The position numbers and the translations under genes are program-made. Below, piece by piece: positions 11,771 through 22,899 of a stretch of 64,000 nucleotides of DNA. Within the stretch, counting starts at the first letter, position 1, and each line of letters starts with the position of its first letter. Source of the stretch: Eucalyptus grandis (lineage: Eukaryota; Streptophyta; Magnoliopsida; Myrtales; Myrtaceae). Under the pieces are notes generated by a model. It saw only the letters and a list, made by a program, of their open reading frames with translations. It was not told where the DNA came from and did no database searches. Where the stretch lies: contig NC_052613.1 of the NCBI RefSeq assembly GCF_016545825.1, positions 12,710,001 to 12,774,000 of the forward strand, read 5' to 3'.

Positions 11771-12632
11771 AGGATTGCTCACTGTTGTGGATGACATCTT
11801 CTGCTCGTTTCAAGGACACCCAGAGGGTGTTGCTCTTCTCAAGCAGCAATATGGATTGAACGAGACCACCAATGAGGTCACTGCCATCATAGAAGCTCAT
11901 AGAACTCCGAGAGATCGGAGGCCTTATGCTGCCGACTGAGTTATGAAAGACATCACTGGAAAGTTTGCATTTGTGCTCTTGGACAGCCCTCCAGAAACCA
12001 CTTTTCTGGCTGCTGTATGTGACAATAATTTTCATGGTTTCATTCTGGGGATATTCTCTCTGTCTCTCCCTCCACCTGCGTTCTGTCTAATCCTTTATGT
12101 CCTCTTAATCATGCAGGATGTTGGTGGAAGTGTCCCTTTCTTCTGGGGAAGTGATTGCAAAGGCGATCTTGTTCCCTCGGACGATGCAGGAGTCATAAAC
12201 AAGGGCTGTGGGAAACTGTTGCACCATTCCCTAAAGGTAATTATCTTCACGAATCATAAATGCAATGTCACTGGAGTTTACTCCGAGCATTGGAACGTGA
12301 AAAGTAAGGATGGATGAGCTCTGCTGATAGGAGAATGTTATGTTGTTGGATAACAATTATATTGGAAGAGCAACATTGTAGAATGTGCAATACATTGTAG
12401 GTTAAATCGTTCACCATTTAACATTGCCTTTTTTCGAACTCAGGATGATTCTTCATCAACTCAGGAGGTTTGTAGAGTTATGAGCTCCCACCAAATGAGG
12501 TGAAGTGAGTTCCTGGGATGGATAGCTTGGGCCAAGTGCATGGTGCCACATTTGAAGTGGTGCATAGACTAGGAAGGAGTCTAACATGCCTAGAGTTGGG
12601 AGTGCTGCAAACTGGTCCTTGCACTACCTAGT
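11771..12632 (+). pseudogene. DUF3700 / aluminium-induced protein with YGL and LRDR motifs, broken
   Basis: The family (class-II-amidotransferase-like fold, stem-specific TSJT1 group) is recognised from VVDDIFCSFQGH, LKQQYGL (the YGL motif) and PRDR (LRDR motif, L to P). FAFVLLDS follows in the first exon (11771-12014). GGSVPFFWGSD and CGK are in the second exon (12117-12236). A third-exon remnant at about 12450-12630 resembles the C-terminal SYE.P.NEVK..P..DS.GQV.GATF region. An in-frame TGA at 11937-11939 replaces the residue after PYAAD, and at least two more stops fall in the third exon. Splice sites still look usable. The N-terminal exon is missing. It is plus strand, next to DMC1-like sequence. 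Confidence 0.8.
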
Positions 12633-13159
12633 CATATGGTTTGTGGCCCTTTCTTGGCCAGGCCATTAGCTATTGAATGACCTTCTGTGGCTTATGACAA
12701 TTTTCAGCTCTAATGGTCGGTTGCTCCATGTTGAGAGTTTGAGATGACGTTGCTTTATGCAGCTGTATTTGTTGCTTATAAAACCAAGCCTTTCCAGAAC
12801 CTGATCATGCTATTTGCACTAATATCTTTCTGGCATTTCATTAAGCCATCATGTAGAGTTCATTCAATGTAATGTTTTTTCACTTAGATGTCTATTATGT
12901 AACTGTAATCTACCCGTAATGATTAGTAAGATTCTTGATAGCCACTTCTTTTTGTTCAATTCCTCTGCACAAAATTCGCATACTTGTTCATGGATCTCCA
13001 TGCAACATCAAGTATTCTGTGAATATCATGTTTAAATCAGGTCTATGTAGACTCAATATTGACTTTCTCACAGATTTTGACATAGACTTCTAGATATTTT
13101 ATTTAGTCTCCGTGGTATGATCTGGTAAGTTCCAATAAAGTACATAACTCGAGGAGGAT

Positions 13160-14550
13160 ATGGTGCAAAAAGGATATAGCTTCAGCTTCAGGTAGGTTTG
13201 GGGCATCAAACACCTTGCAGACACGCTTCTCCCACATTGTTGTGCATCCATTAGAAGATTTTATACAATTTAGCCCTTTGATGGTTGCACGCTCAAAAAT
13301 AGCAATTTGGGGAGAGCACTATGCTCATACTAGTTCTTGTAAATCTCAAGAGCCAACTGTTTGGTGTAAACTGGCGATGCATACAGCAACTGCGATCCAT
13401 GTACATTGCCTCATTAAATTCCTCAGCTATCTTAAGTAAGCGTGAGAGCATTTGTGCCAATTTTTGCAGCAATTCGGAATCTATTAGTGTCAAACAAGAT
13501 GAGCTGAAAAATCTCAACTCGCATGATTTGACAGTTTCAATGGACCTGGCACTCTGCAAGTTCTCCCCTTCTAGTCCCCTTCTAGTAAACTCCACTTGAA
13601 ACAGAGCAATCACTGAATCCGCAAATCTGAAAGATATTGCTCACCTAAGGTCAACCATCCACACCTCACAAGATCTGTGCAGTTTGATTCTCGAGCAGTC
13701 TTACCAATAATTTAAATGGTTCTTCAGACATTGTGGCAGCCAAACCTAGAAGCAAGTTGTATTGATGCTCATAAGTATGGGCACGGCATAAATGATCTAC
13801 AAATTCATGGAAAGACTAGATTACAGCAAGTACACTAGCCAGAAAAGAAGGAAGAGTTGCCAACAGTGTAGAAAGCATTGCTTACATTATCTAGGACTGC
13901 ACCAGGATCCATGCCAATCTCTCTGCTATTGGTACAATACGATCAGGGCAACTGCAGGTGTACCAAGCCAAGAAAGTGCGTATGCACTTACATGGATGTA
14001 AGCTGAGTATGAAACAAAAGCAGCTTTTTCTAGGTTAAGAAAATGACTGACAGATTATATTAGGATACGAAGTTCCATCTTTGTCGACGTAAGCTGCCTT
14101 GCCATTCCCCCTCACATGTGAGTAAGCAGCTGGAAAAATTGTTAGGATCATGGACAAACCATAAATAAAGAGTGATGGAAAGAGGGGAAATACTGTTGTA
14201 GGCTTCTAATGGTTATGGCAAAAGTACGTTCTCCTAGCCTCTTCCCTACTGGGTTTGAACCACTGCATATCATGCATTCCAATGTACTGACTGCAGATTC
14301 CAGAAAATGACAGTGCCATTCTCCCAGAATCACTTAGTACACATGTTCTGATGCCAAGATCAACCACAGCTGCATTTCTTTAAGAGAAATTCAATCACCG
14401 GGTTACTATTTGCATTGTTCATCTAAGAAACATAAAATGCAACAGAAGTTAGTGCCGGAAACCTAATGTGCAATTCAGACCAACCTGAGTAGAAACACAC
14501 AGGGTACATGCAAGCTGAGTTTTCCCAGACCTGAAGTGACGTTAGCAGCA
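13160..14550 (-). pseudogene. DMC1: DMC1 meiotic recombinase, partial pseudogene (copy A)
   Basis: DMC1 is the meiosis-specific RecA/RAD51-family strand-exchange ATPase. Exons read on the minus strand from high to low coordinate. About 14495-14545: GLGKTQLACTLCVSTQ, with Walker A changed from the expected FRSGKTQ. About 14080-14130: THVRGNGKAAYVD. About 13895-13960: DRIVPIAER, then a 1-base loss, then MDPGAVLDN. About 13697-13795: [20 protein letters not shown]. About 13560-13610: VIALFQVEFT. About 13400-13475: [17 protein letters not shown]. About 13165-13200: [18 protein letters not shown]. Introns are retained, so this is a DNA-level duplication, not a retrocopy. The N-terminal exons and the VIADPGGG exon are absent, and several frames are broken. 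Confidence 0.85.
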
Positions 14551-14574
14551 TTTTCTGAGAAAACCAACTAACAA

Positions 14575-15097
14575 AAGGTCTTACTTATCTCCTTATGCTG
14601 ATGCATGTGGCCTCCAAACTGGATTGAAAGAATTCGATGAGAGGGCCACTGCCGTGATGCATAAGTTACTTAGCTTCACAATGGAAAAGAGGTTGGCAAC
14701 CAATCACCCCATCCACTTTCAACAAGAATTCATGATGCCTCAGAAGCTGATGAGACTCCTGTTGAAGCATTTTGGCATTTGCAATGTCTCTCAGAGGGGG
14801 CAAAGGTTTAGTGTGTTCTTGACAGGAGCTTATGAAGGTGCGGAGATGATTCATAAATCTCTGCTGATTATTTGGAAGGAAAAGGTCCTAAGCCTCAATG
14901 GTTATAGAGGGAGGGAGAAAAAGATAGAAACCTTTACAGACTTATTGGATATGGAAGATAATGATTTCCATGAGGATAGCTCTAAGGATGAAGGCATCCC
15001 AATGCAGCTTGACCAAGATGAAGCCATAAGTGAATTGGAGGATATTGCAGGTCAAGACAGCTACTTCATGGATATTAGTGAAATTGACCAAGCATAA
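14575..15097 (+). pseudogene. PORR-domain protein, C-terminal fragment (copy A)
   Basis: PORR proteins are plant organelle RNA-binding factors used for group II intron splicing. This fragment has an open frame from 14624 to the stop at 15097, with LLSFTMEKRLATNHP, MPQKLMRLLLKHFGI, FSVFLTGAYEGAE and an acidic tail. It matches 20811-21351 of copy B closely, and its 3' flank (to about 15330) matches too. The N-terminal two thirds of the domain are missing. The left boundary is fused to a DMC1 intron at AAAAG. Confidence 0.8.
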
Positions 15098-15330
15098 AAG
15101 CCTCATGATTAAATTTAAGATCAAATGTTCCTGTTCGAGCTGTCAAGATAACTTGCCTTTTCAGTCTTTTTCTTCACAAGTTTGAAGTTTTAAGTATCTG
15201 GTATATAGATTTAATCAGACAAACCTCCATTTATATCTGTAAACTAAACCACTAGCAGGCTGATCCAGCTTATACCTCATTTGTCCTAAATATCGCCTTT
15301 GAAAATAGGAAGACTCGTTCTTTAGTTTGA

Positions 15331-15934
15331 ATGATAGATGGCTTTCCTCAGCTTTTGGAGGTTCTTTCTTACACCTCATTGATAGCACAAATTGTGTTCA
15401 TGATTTGTTACATGGGCTAGCATCTGCTGGACACCATTGTGCACGAAAGTTCTTTTACTTATCAAAAGAAAATTATTGTGAACTTCAATGGAGATGATGT
15501 TGGGTAATTAGCTTTCAAATATTGAGAGTAGATTTCTTCTTGGCCTCATAATAACCACGATATCCACAAATGTTAGCCTCAAACCAAACTGCTATGATGT
15601 GTGGTTAAAAACATATCGCACCGGATAATTTTATGTTTTTCTTCTTTATGAATAAGCACCGTGGTTGATCAATTTCATTTCATTTGAAGTTATTCGAAAT
15701 GACACTGAATAACTTTCTTTTGGTTTCATCTCTCTTCAAGCCTAATGAAGTCCTATGACCTTTCCATACATGCCATGCTAGATTAAGTTCTTTAGAGCAT
15801 ATAAGGCTGTATTATATAAATCCGATTGGCTAAACATAAATAGAAGCAGCAGAAAGGATACTCAGGCCTTACCCTTACGATATATTTTGCAATTGATACA
15901 CAAAGGTGACAATGTAGTTGACAAATCTTTTGGG
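15331..15934. other. Spacer between duplication units
   Basis: AT-rich, no open frame of note, no recognised repeat. It separates unit A from unit B. Confidence 0.5.
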
Positions 15935-16109
15935 TCACCATAGGCAACATCAACTATACTGTGAGTATCATGCTTAAATCAGGTATCCACCAATCCCTAT
16001 ATAGACGCAGTATCAACTTTCTCACAGATATTGATATAGACTTCTAGATATTTTACTTAGTATCTGCATTATGATGTGATAAGTTTCGATAAATTATATA
16101 ATCAGAGGA

Positions 16110-18680
16110 AGATTTGGCACAAAAAGGATATAGCTTCAGCTTCAGGTAGGTTTGGGGCATCAAACACCTTGGAGACATGCTGCTCCCTTCTGAGTTTCCT
16201 AAACATCAACCTAATCGTGGCTGCACGAGCCCGAACATGCCCGCCTGCAGGTTTCATTGGGTCTGACGACACACCTCCGCCTGGATCAGCTACAACTGAA
16301 ACAAATAAATCATACACAGTCATTAAAAAAAATAAAATCCTTTTCCTATGTCATGGACTGCAGCTACTGTATGCTTCACCAGTTTACGCCAAATAGCTGG
16401 TTCTTGAGATTTACAAGAATTAGTTTGAGCTTAGTGCAGTCCCCAAAATGCTATTTGTCAGTGTGCAACCATCTAAGGGCTAAATTGAATAAGAACTTTG
16501 AATGGATGGAGGACTACGTGGGAGAAATGAGATGTGATGCAGTACCTTGATTGGTCATGTACCCTGCCACATTAGATTCCTCAGCTATCTTAATAAAACG
16601 TGAGAGCATTTGTGCCAATTTTGCTGCAATTCGAATTCATAAGTCTCAAACCAGATAAGCTGCAGAATAACGACTTGCATGATTTGATGGTTTCAGGATC
16701 AACCTGGCGCTCTGCAAGTTCTCTTCCAGTAAAATCCACTCGGAAGAGAACAATCACCAAATGCACAATCTGAAAAAGGCACTCACATAGGTCAACCATC
16801 CACACCTCAGAAAATCTGTAGGGTTTGATTCTTGAGCAGTGCCTTACCAGTAATTTGAATGGTTCTTCAGACATTTTGGCGGCCAAACCAAGAAGCAAGT
16901 TGTACTGATGCTCAGAAGTAGAGGCACGGGCATAAATGATCTTCAAATTCATGGAAAGACTAGATTACAGCAAGTACACCAGCCAGAAAAGTAAGAGTTG
17001 CCACCAGTACAGAAAGCATTGCTTACATTATCTAGGACCGCACCAGGATCCATGTCAAATCTCTCAGCAGTTGGTACAATTCAATCAGGGTGACTGCAGG
17101 TGTACTAAGCTAAGAAAGTGCACATGCGCTTACATGGACAGACGACATTTATGCAACACAAGCAGATTTGCCGAGGTCAAGAAAAATACAGACAGATTAT
17201 CATAGGATACAAAGTTCATTGTGTGTCAATACAAGCTACCTTCCCATTTCCTCCTCTCATGTGAGTCGGCAGCTGAAAATTTTTTACAAAGATGGAGTCC
17301 ACAAGCCATTAATAAAGAACGATTGAAAAAAGGGTATATACTGTTGTGGGATTTGCAAATAAGTGGAGTATCTTCAAGCATCACATTCAACTAATGATCA
17401 ACCCAAGTCCGAGTCTGACAATAATTAAGGCTTTTACTCGGTTATGACACAGTACAAACTCTTCTGGCCTTTTCCTGCTTGGTTTTGTATATGCGTTCCA
17501 GTATACTGACTGCAGATTACAGAAAATGAGAGTGCCATACTCCCAAAATCACCCGATACACACGTTCTGATGCCAAGATCGCCCACATCTTTACTCTTCA
17601 TAGAAATTCAGCCATTATGTTACTATTGCATTGTTTATCTGAACAAAAAAGGCAACAGAAGTTAACGACAGAAACCTAATATCCAATTCAGACCAACCTG
17701 AGTGGTAACACACAGGGTATGTGCAAGCTATGTTTTCCCAGCCTGAAGTGACGTTAGCAGCATCTTCTGAGAAAGCTAATTAACAAAAGCAACTAAAAGT
17801 TCATCAAAGGTAATGTCTTTGGACTGTCATCTTCACCCTGATTCGCCAAATGCTTCTGTAATTGCCAGTGTTTTAATACTGCCGGTTTAACATCGCCAAA
17901 CCAGTGAAATTTGCTTTCGTTGAAATGCATGAAGAATAAAACACAGCCTGCTAAAGAAAGTCTGTCACCGCCTAAAAGCTCATAGAGGGCTTGGCTTCCA
18001 ATTGTGATGCAACAACCGACTTTCTCTGGAAATAAAGACGTTAAAAGTACTTTGAGCAACACATGCTAATTTGCAGGCTTTATTTCAAGGGTCAATAACT
18101 CATTGAGGTATGCTTAGGATATTCCTTATTAATCCAGCTATGTCACCAATACAATGGTGCAATTCCAATGTCACGTAACATAACAAAGGCTGGAATTGCT
18201 CTTGTATGATCAGAAGACGAAAACTGAAAACTACTGCACGTGCAAAAAATCACGACAAGTTTGAGAGAAAGATCGAGATGTAAAAACACTAACGGATTCA
18301 CGGGGATGTTCCAGGAAAATCGAGCTAAACTGAGGAACCAAACCAAAATCGAGCTCATCCAGTTGGCAGCATTCAGAGTCACTTAATATCGACATTCGAA
18401 GAGATTCACACTCATAGTTCCATCGAGCCATTTGCATCTTGCTTTTGACTTCAGAACAGAGACGAGAAGATCACGATACTCGTCTCGGAATCGAACGACC
18501 GCACCGGAACATCAACGAGAAAACAAAAGCGACGAGATGAACAGAGAGGAGCTGCCTGCACTCTGTTTTGCCCCCTGACTTACGTTTATCGATCGTTTCG
18601 AGCAGGTCTTCTTCGTGGTGGACGTCGTCCTCTCTTTCCACGATCTGCAGCCGGTGGCTCTGCTCTTCGGCTCTGAGCAT
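16110..18680 (-). pseudogene. DMC1: DMC1 meiotic recombinase, near full-length pseudogene (copy B)
   Basis: Read on the minus strand. The first exon starts with ATG at 18680 (MLRAEEQSHRLQIVERE, ending ETIDK at a GTAAGT donor). About 18000-18030: ITIGSQALYELLGG. About 17700-17750: GKT in Walker A, followed by a TAG. About 17215-17275: LPTHMRGGNGKVA, followed by a stop. About 17040-17085: VP.AERFDMDPGAVLDN. About 16860-16945: [25 protein letters not shown]. About 16700-16760: [16 protein letters not shown]. About 16541-16620: [22 protein letters not shown]. 16110-16310: [14 protein letters not shown] and [14 protein letters not shown]. The true C-terminal residues after AISF are not conserved. 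At least two nonsense codons rule out a functional recombinase. A PORR gene lies divergently 1.28 kb away. Confidence 0.87.
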
Positions 18681-18834
18681 CGACGAGAGAACGGGAGACG
18701 AAACTCAGAATCGTTGCCGGCGATTGCACCGACGGGAAATGCACGACGTTGGAGTTTGACGATCGGCGATGGAGGTCGCTGCGTCTGCTCAGAAGAAGAG
18801 AGTTTCGAATTGCGATCGCAAATTGGAGGGAATC

Positions 18835-18844
18835 TTATATATAG
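18835..18844 (-). promoter_or_regulatory. Candidate TATA box for DMC1 copy B
   Basis: CTATATATAA on the minus strand, about 155 bp upstream of the DMC1 start codon at 18680. That position suits a plant TATA box with a 5' untranslated region of roughly 120 bp. Inferred from position and sequence only. Confidence 0.5.
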
Positions 18845-18859
18845 AGGCGGGAAGCGGGG

Positions 18860-19957
18860 AAAAATGGCCCGTGGCTTTTCTTTTCTTTTTTTTCTTTTTT
18901 TAAGAAAAAGGAGATTCGATTAAGTTTTGTTTATTCTGAAATAGATCTTATAAATTGAGGTTTGATGGATCTGATAAATTCTTATAATCTTTTTAAATCC
19001 TTTACTAGAGAGAAACTGAGTTGACTTTTTTTATTCCCCATTGAATAATCAATTCAAGGTAGCTAGCTCGATTTAATACTAACTTTAGTTTCACTTGATT
19101 TATATTTTCTCAAGTCTAATCAAACAAAGTTCTTCTCACAAGAGGAAGAATCTGCATTATGGTCAATTCTTGATTTAACTACATTGTAGTCAAACTCGGT
19201 ACTTACAATTACAGTTCATAAAGTCATGAAGATATGAACTAACAACTAAATTATTCGAAATGACTTATTAAATATTTACGCAATACCCAATTTGATTGTG
19301 TAATGTTTAGAATTTGATTTGAATCTCTTCAACATTAATCCTTAAAAAATTATTCTTTAAACTTATATAAATCAAGAAGAGATTTAGCCACCTACAAATT
19401 ACAAAATATAATGCTTGATTTTGATATGATTCAATTTTTTTCTTTTACCCAACATTATTATGATTTTAAAATCGGATTTTTCATGTAATTTTCGAACACC
19501 TCAATTTTTTTTTCTCTAAACACCTCAATTTTATAAAATCGCAACAATATATCACCATTTATTAGACCCTCGAGCTCTTTTTAATTATTCAAATCAAAAT
19601 ATCATCTCGATCACCACAACAGACGCAATAACCAAAACGACGAGCCGTTCCGTCTCTACCGCCCTTTCCCTCTTCTTCGCGCCTCGCTTCTTCTTCTTCT
19701 CCTTCGTTCTCAGCACAAACCACGTACTGAAATCCCAACCGGCTTCTGTCGAAGTCGAAACTGATGCTGATCGAGCGATCCAAGAGAGGTGTTATAATCT
19801 CGCATTCACGGCGATCTTCTCGAAAACTTTCGTCTCGGGTTCTTGTTGTTCCTCCTTCCGTTGCACGTAAGGTGTTTGATGTTTGTCCTGAGTGAGAGGC
19901 GTTTTGCTTTTCTTGGGCTTGTTTCTTGAATTTGGAGCGAGACACTAGCATCTTGAG
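18860..19957. promoter_or_regulatory. Intergenic region shared by divergent DMC1 and PORR genes
   Basis: About 1.1 kb of AT-rich sequence between two head-to-head start codons. It holds both promoters by necessity, but no motif beyond the TATA box above can be assigned. No gene seen inside. Confidence 0.45.
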
Positions 19958-21351
19958 ATGACCCGTCTTCGAATCATTTGTAAAACCGTAGCTTCCTCGA
20001 ATGAATGGGGCGCGGCAAGAGAGTTCGGTTGCTTTGTCGCCTCGCCGGTGCGTTCGCCTACCCTGAGAAGAAACTGGAGTTTTGGCCAGGTTTTACTTAC
20101 ATGGCCGCAGCATAGATTCATGACCACCAGCAAGAGTGCAAGACAGGAGCAAGGACAAGAGGGTCCATGACCTCGAAATCGCCACCGAGAAGCATAAAGT
20201 GGTGTCGAAGGTGTTGGTTCTAATGGAAATGTTGAAGAAAGAACCCGAGATGATAATCCCTGTGAGGTCACTGGATCGATGCCGGAATCAGATTAATTTG
20301 CCCAGGCCACACAGTATAGTGGATTTTATTCGGAAGTCGCCGAAACTGTTTGAGTTGTGTAAGGATCGGAATGGGTTACTGTGGTGTGGAATGACTAAAG
20401 AAGCGGAAGACTTGTTAGAGGAAGAGGAGAAATTGATTAGGGAACACTCTGGCAAGGCTGCTGAATACGTGACTAGGATGCTGATGATGTCAGTCGACAA
20501 ACGGCTTCCACTGGACAAAATTGCTCATTTCAGGAGAGAGTTTGGTTTGCCAGCTGATTTTAGGAGCAAGTGGGTACACGAGCATCCACAGCACTTCAAA
20601 GTGGTTAAATCTCCGGATGAAGTTGATTATCTCGAGCTCATAGAGTGGAATCCTGCTTGGGCCATCACAGAGTTGGAGAAAGCCGTACTGGGGGTATCAG
20701 AATCTGCCTCTCATGCTCCAGGGTTGCTTTCCTATCTTTCCCCTTGAAGTTTCCTGCCACTTACAAGAAGGTGTATAGATATGGAGGAAGATTGAGCACT
20801 TTCAGAAAAGGTCTTACTTATCTCCTTATGCTGATGCACGTGGCCTCCAACCTGGATCGAAAGAATTCGATAAGAGGGCCATTGCGGTGATGCATGAGTT
20901 ACTGAGCTTCACAATGGAAAAGAGGTTGGTAACCGATCACCTCACCCACTTTCGACGAGAATTCGTGATGCCTCAGAAGCTGATGAGACTCTTTTTGAAG
21001 CATTTGGGCATTTTCTATGTCTCTGAGAGAGGGAAGAGGTTTAGCGTGTTCTTGACAGGAGCTTATGAAGGTGCGGAGCTGATTCAGAAATGTCCGCTGG
21101 TTATTTGGAAGGAAAAGGTCTTAAGCCTTATTGGTTATAGAGGGAAGAAGAAAAGGATAGAAACTTTTACAGACTTATCGGATGTGGAAGATAATGAATT
21201 TCTTGGGGGTAGCTCTGAGGATGGAGGCACCCCTATGCAGCTTGACCAAATAGAAGCCATCAGTGAATTGGAGGATGTTGCAGTTGGAGACGGCTCCTTC
21301 ATGGATATACATGAAATTGACAATGAATACAAGCCTCATGATTCATTGTAA
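19958..21351 (+). pseudogene. PORR-domain organelle RNA-binding protein, frameshifted (copy B)
   Basis: The N-terminus (from ATG 19958) is basic and Ser/Arg-rich, as expected for an organelle transit peptide. The PORR domain follows: DLEIATEKHKVV, VLMEMLKKEPEMI, VDFIRKSPKLFELC, LPLDKIAHFRREFGLP, FKVVKSPDEVDYLELIEW, MEKRLVTDH.THFRREFVMP, YVSERGKRFSVFLTGAYEG, then an acidic tail to the stop at 21351. Three frame changes are seen: at about 20132-20136 (an AG repeat looks shortened by two bases), about 20735 and about 20810. All remaining segments are well conserved and there are no introns, as usual for this family. Whether the breaks are genuine or assembly errors cannot be told here; the broken duplicate next door favours decay. 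Confidence 0.82.
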
Positions 21352-21540
21352 GGTCATGTGTTCTTATTCGAGCTGTCAAGATAACTTGCTTTGCAGTCTT
21401 CTTCTTCGCAAGTTCAAAGTTCCATGTATTTATACAGATTTAATCAGACAAACTCTGCTTACATCTATAAACCAAGTTAACCAATGGCGGACTGATCCAT
21501 GTTATTCCTCGTTGATCCTAAACATTGCCACTGGAACTCC

Positions 21541-22184
21541 TGAAATGAATGGTTCCGAAAGAATGTGTGGGATGATGCATTTGGCAACTCTCAACTCGCC
21601 TTGGTGCCACCAAGTACATCAGAAGCAATCTATGTATGGTGACCGATTCATTATCAGTTATTGGCCTGACTTAATGAGTGCTGCAATACTAATCCACTAT
21701 TCTGAAAATGAACTTGCCACCCTGCGCTTGGATCTCAATTGTTGGGTCAAAGAGATGATTGGGTAGTAGCTATCAGGGAGAACATAGCCTATCTTCCACT
21801 ATGATAATTGACATTCTCTCTCTTGTTGTTACAAATTAGATGCCGAGCTCAGTTTTTTACCCATAGGACTCAAAAACTGGGTGGATCTAATTTTGAAAAC
21901 TGGTCTGTTTCACTGATCTAGCAATTGAACTGGAGGTCAAACTGGTTCGATCTGATATTAGCAAAGACCATCCATGCATGTACAGCCAGATTGATTTACT
22001 TGTGCTTTCTTTGACAAGCAACCAATCGTTTTTACTGTGAATCCTTGATCTCAATCTATTCTTGATGAATCAACTGCTCTTTCTTAAGCCATCGAGACTA
22101 AGATGCCAGAAAAGAAAAGGATGTACCGAATTTCTTTGCAATCAACCAATCTCCAGTAAAAGAAGGGTGCAGTGTAAGCAAACG
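21541..22184. other. Intergenic, no gene recognised
   Basis: Includes open stretches read through PORR 3' flank, but no family is recognised. Confidence 0.45.
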
Positions 22185-22189
22185 ATCAC

Positions 22190-22870
22190 TCCAGTGAGAA
22201 AATCCCTCAACATTATTGTCTGTCCATCCTTAAAGAGTGCATCCATGTCAAGGAACATCAATCTTCTTCTTCGACATGGCGACCTTCAGGGTTTAGGAGC
22301 GTGTTCTTCTCGCTGAACTACTTCACCTGCTCCCTCATGAGGTCGCTTTCGTGGAACACTTTCGGCAGTATCCCCCTCAGGACACCCATCTCCTTCCAAG
22401 AGTCTTGCAGGTCGTTCTCAAACTTGCTTATTATCTTCTCATCCTTCTTCAGCATCTGTTTGTTTTTTTCTTTTCTCTTTTCTTTTTTGTGTGATTCCTA
22501 TGATGAAGTCTTTCAGGAAGTAAAGCAAATGCTCAAAAGTGATAAGCATATATACGTAGAGGCCATCTTGCAATGAGATGCGACTGTTTTTGTCATTCAC
22601 ACAGGTTGTCTTCAAAGAGTATGGAATACCTGAAGTTCCGTGTCCTTTAAACTTGTAGGCAACGCCAGAAAGATTGCCTAGTGCGTTCTGAACTTCGTGT
22701 TTGACAATATTGGCGCTTCTTACTGCCATTGGAAGTTCGGCTCAGCACTGCTCAACTTCCAGCCCTTTGGAGCAGAGCTTCTCTCTCAATAAGCTTGTCA
22801 TTAAACTCTCTGCTTCAATCTCTGATGTTAAAGTATCATGTGGTAGAATGGAAAAATTCTTAAGGATCCT
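22190..22870 (-). pseudogene. C-terminal fragment of a long plant coiled-coil protein (myosin-heavy-chain/USO1-like)
   Basis: On the minus strand, a first segment (about 22850-22650) has heptad-rich sequence with EIEAESLMTSLLREKL, an in-frame stop, then AVRSANIVKHEVQNALGNLS. It ends at a CAG/GTATTCC donor. A second exon (about 22455-22290) reads MLKKDEKIISKFENDLQDSW and LRGILPKV, followed by a stop and SEKNTLLN. A frame change leads to KKKIDVLDMDALFKDGQ at about 22250-22200. The Lys/Glu/Leu pattern indicates a coiled coil. I recognise the C-terminal pattern as that of a plant family annotated as myosin-heavy-chain-like or USO1-like, but not a specific gene. Several stops make it a pseudogene. 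Confidence 0.65.
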
Positions 22871-22899
22871 CTATGGGGATGTTGTGGAGTAATAGTTAT

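Larger units (their letters stand above)
12985..15330. repeat. Segmental duplication, unit A (partner unit B 15935-21540)
   Basis: Unit A runs colinearly with unit B over flanking DNA, the DMC1 3' half (minus) and the PORR C-terminal exon plus 3' flank. One internal segment of about 3 kb, corresponding to about 17785-20806 of B, is absent from A. The 5' half of DMC1, the intergenic spacer and the 5' half of PORR are therefore missing in A. Confidence 0.85.
15935..21540. repeat. Segmental duplication, unit B (longer copy)
   Basis: Contains DMC1 from its first exon to its last recognisable exon (minus) and the PORR gene from its start to its stop (plus), head to head. Its left flank (about 15935-16100) and right flank (about 21352-21540) match the flanks of unit A. 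Confidence 0.85.

Noticed and set aside
16257..16550. Plus-strand frame with a matching minus-strand frame in copy A
   Set aside because: The protein-level match between strands is explained by the inverted DMC1 intron segment, not by a gene.
18143..18437. Minus-strand frames between the first and next recognisable DMC1 exons
   Set aside because: Most reads as intron. A faint resemblance near 18150-18180 to the next DMC1 exon is too weak to annotate.
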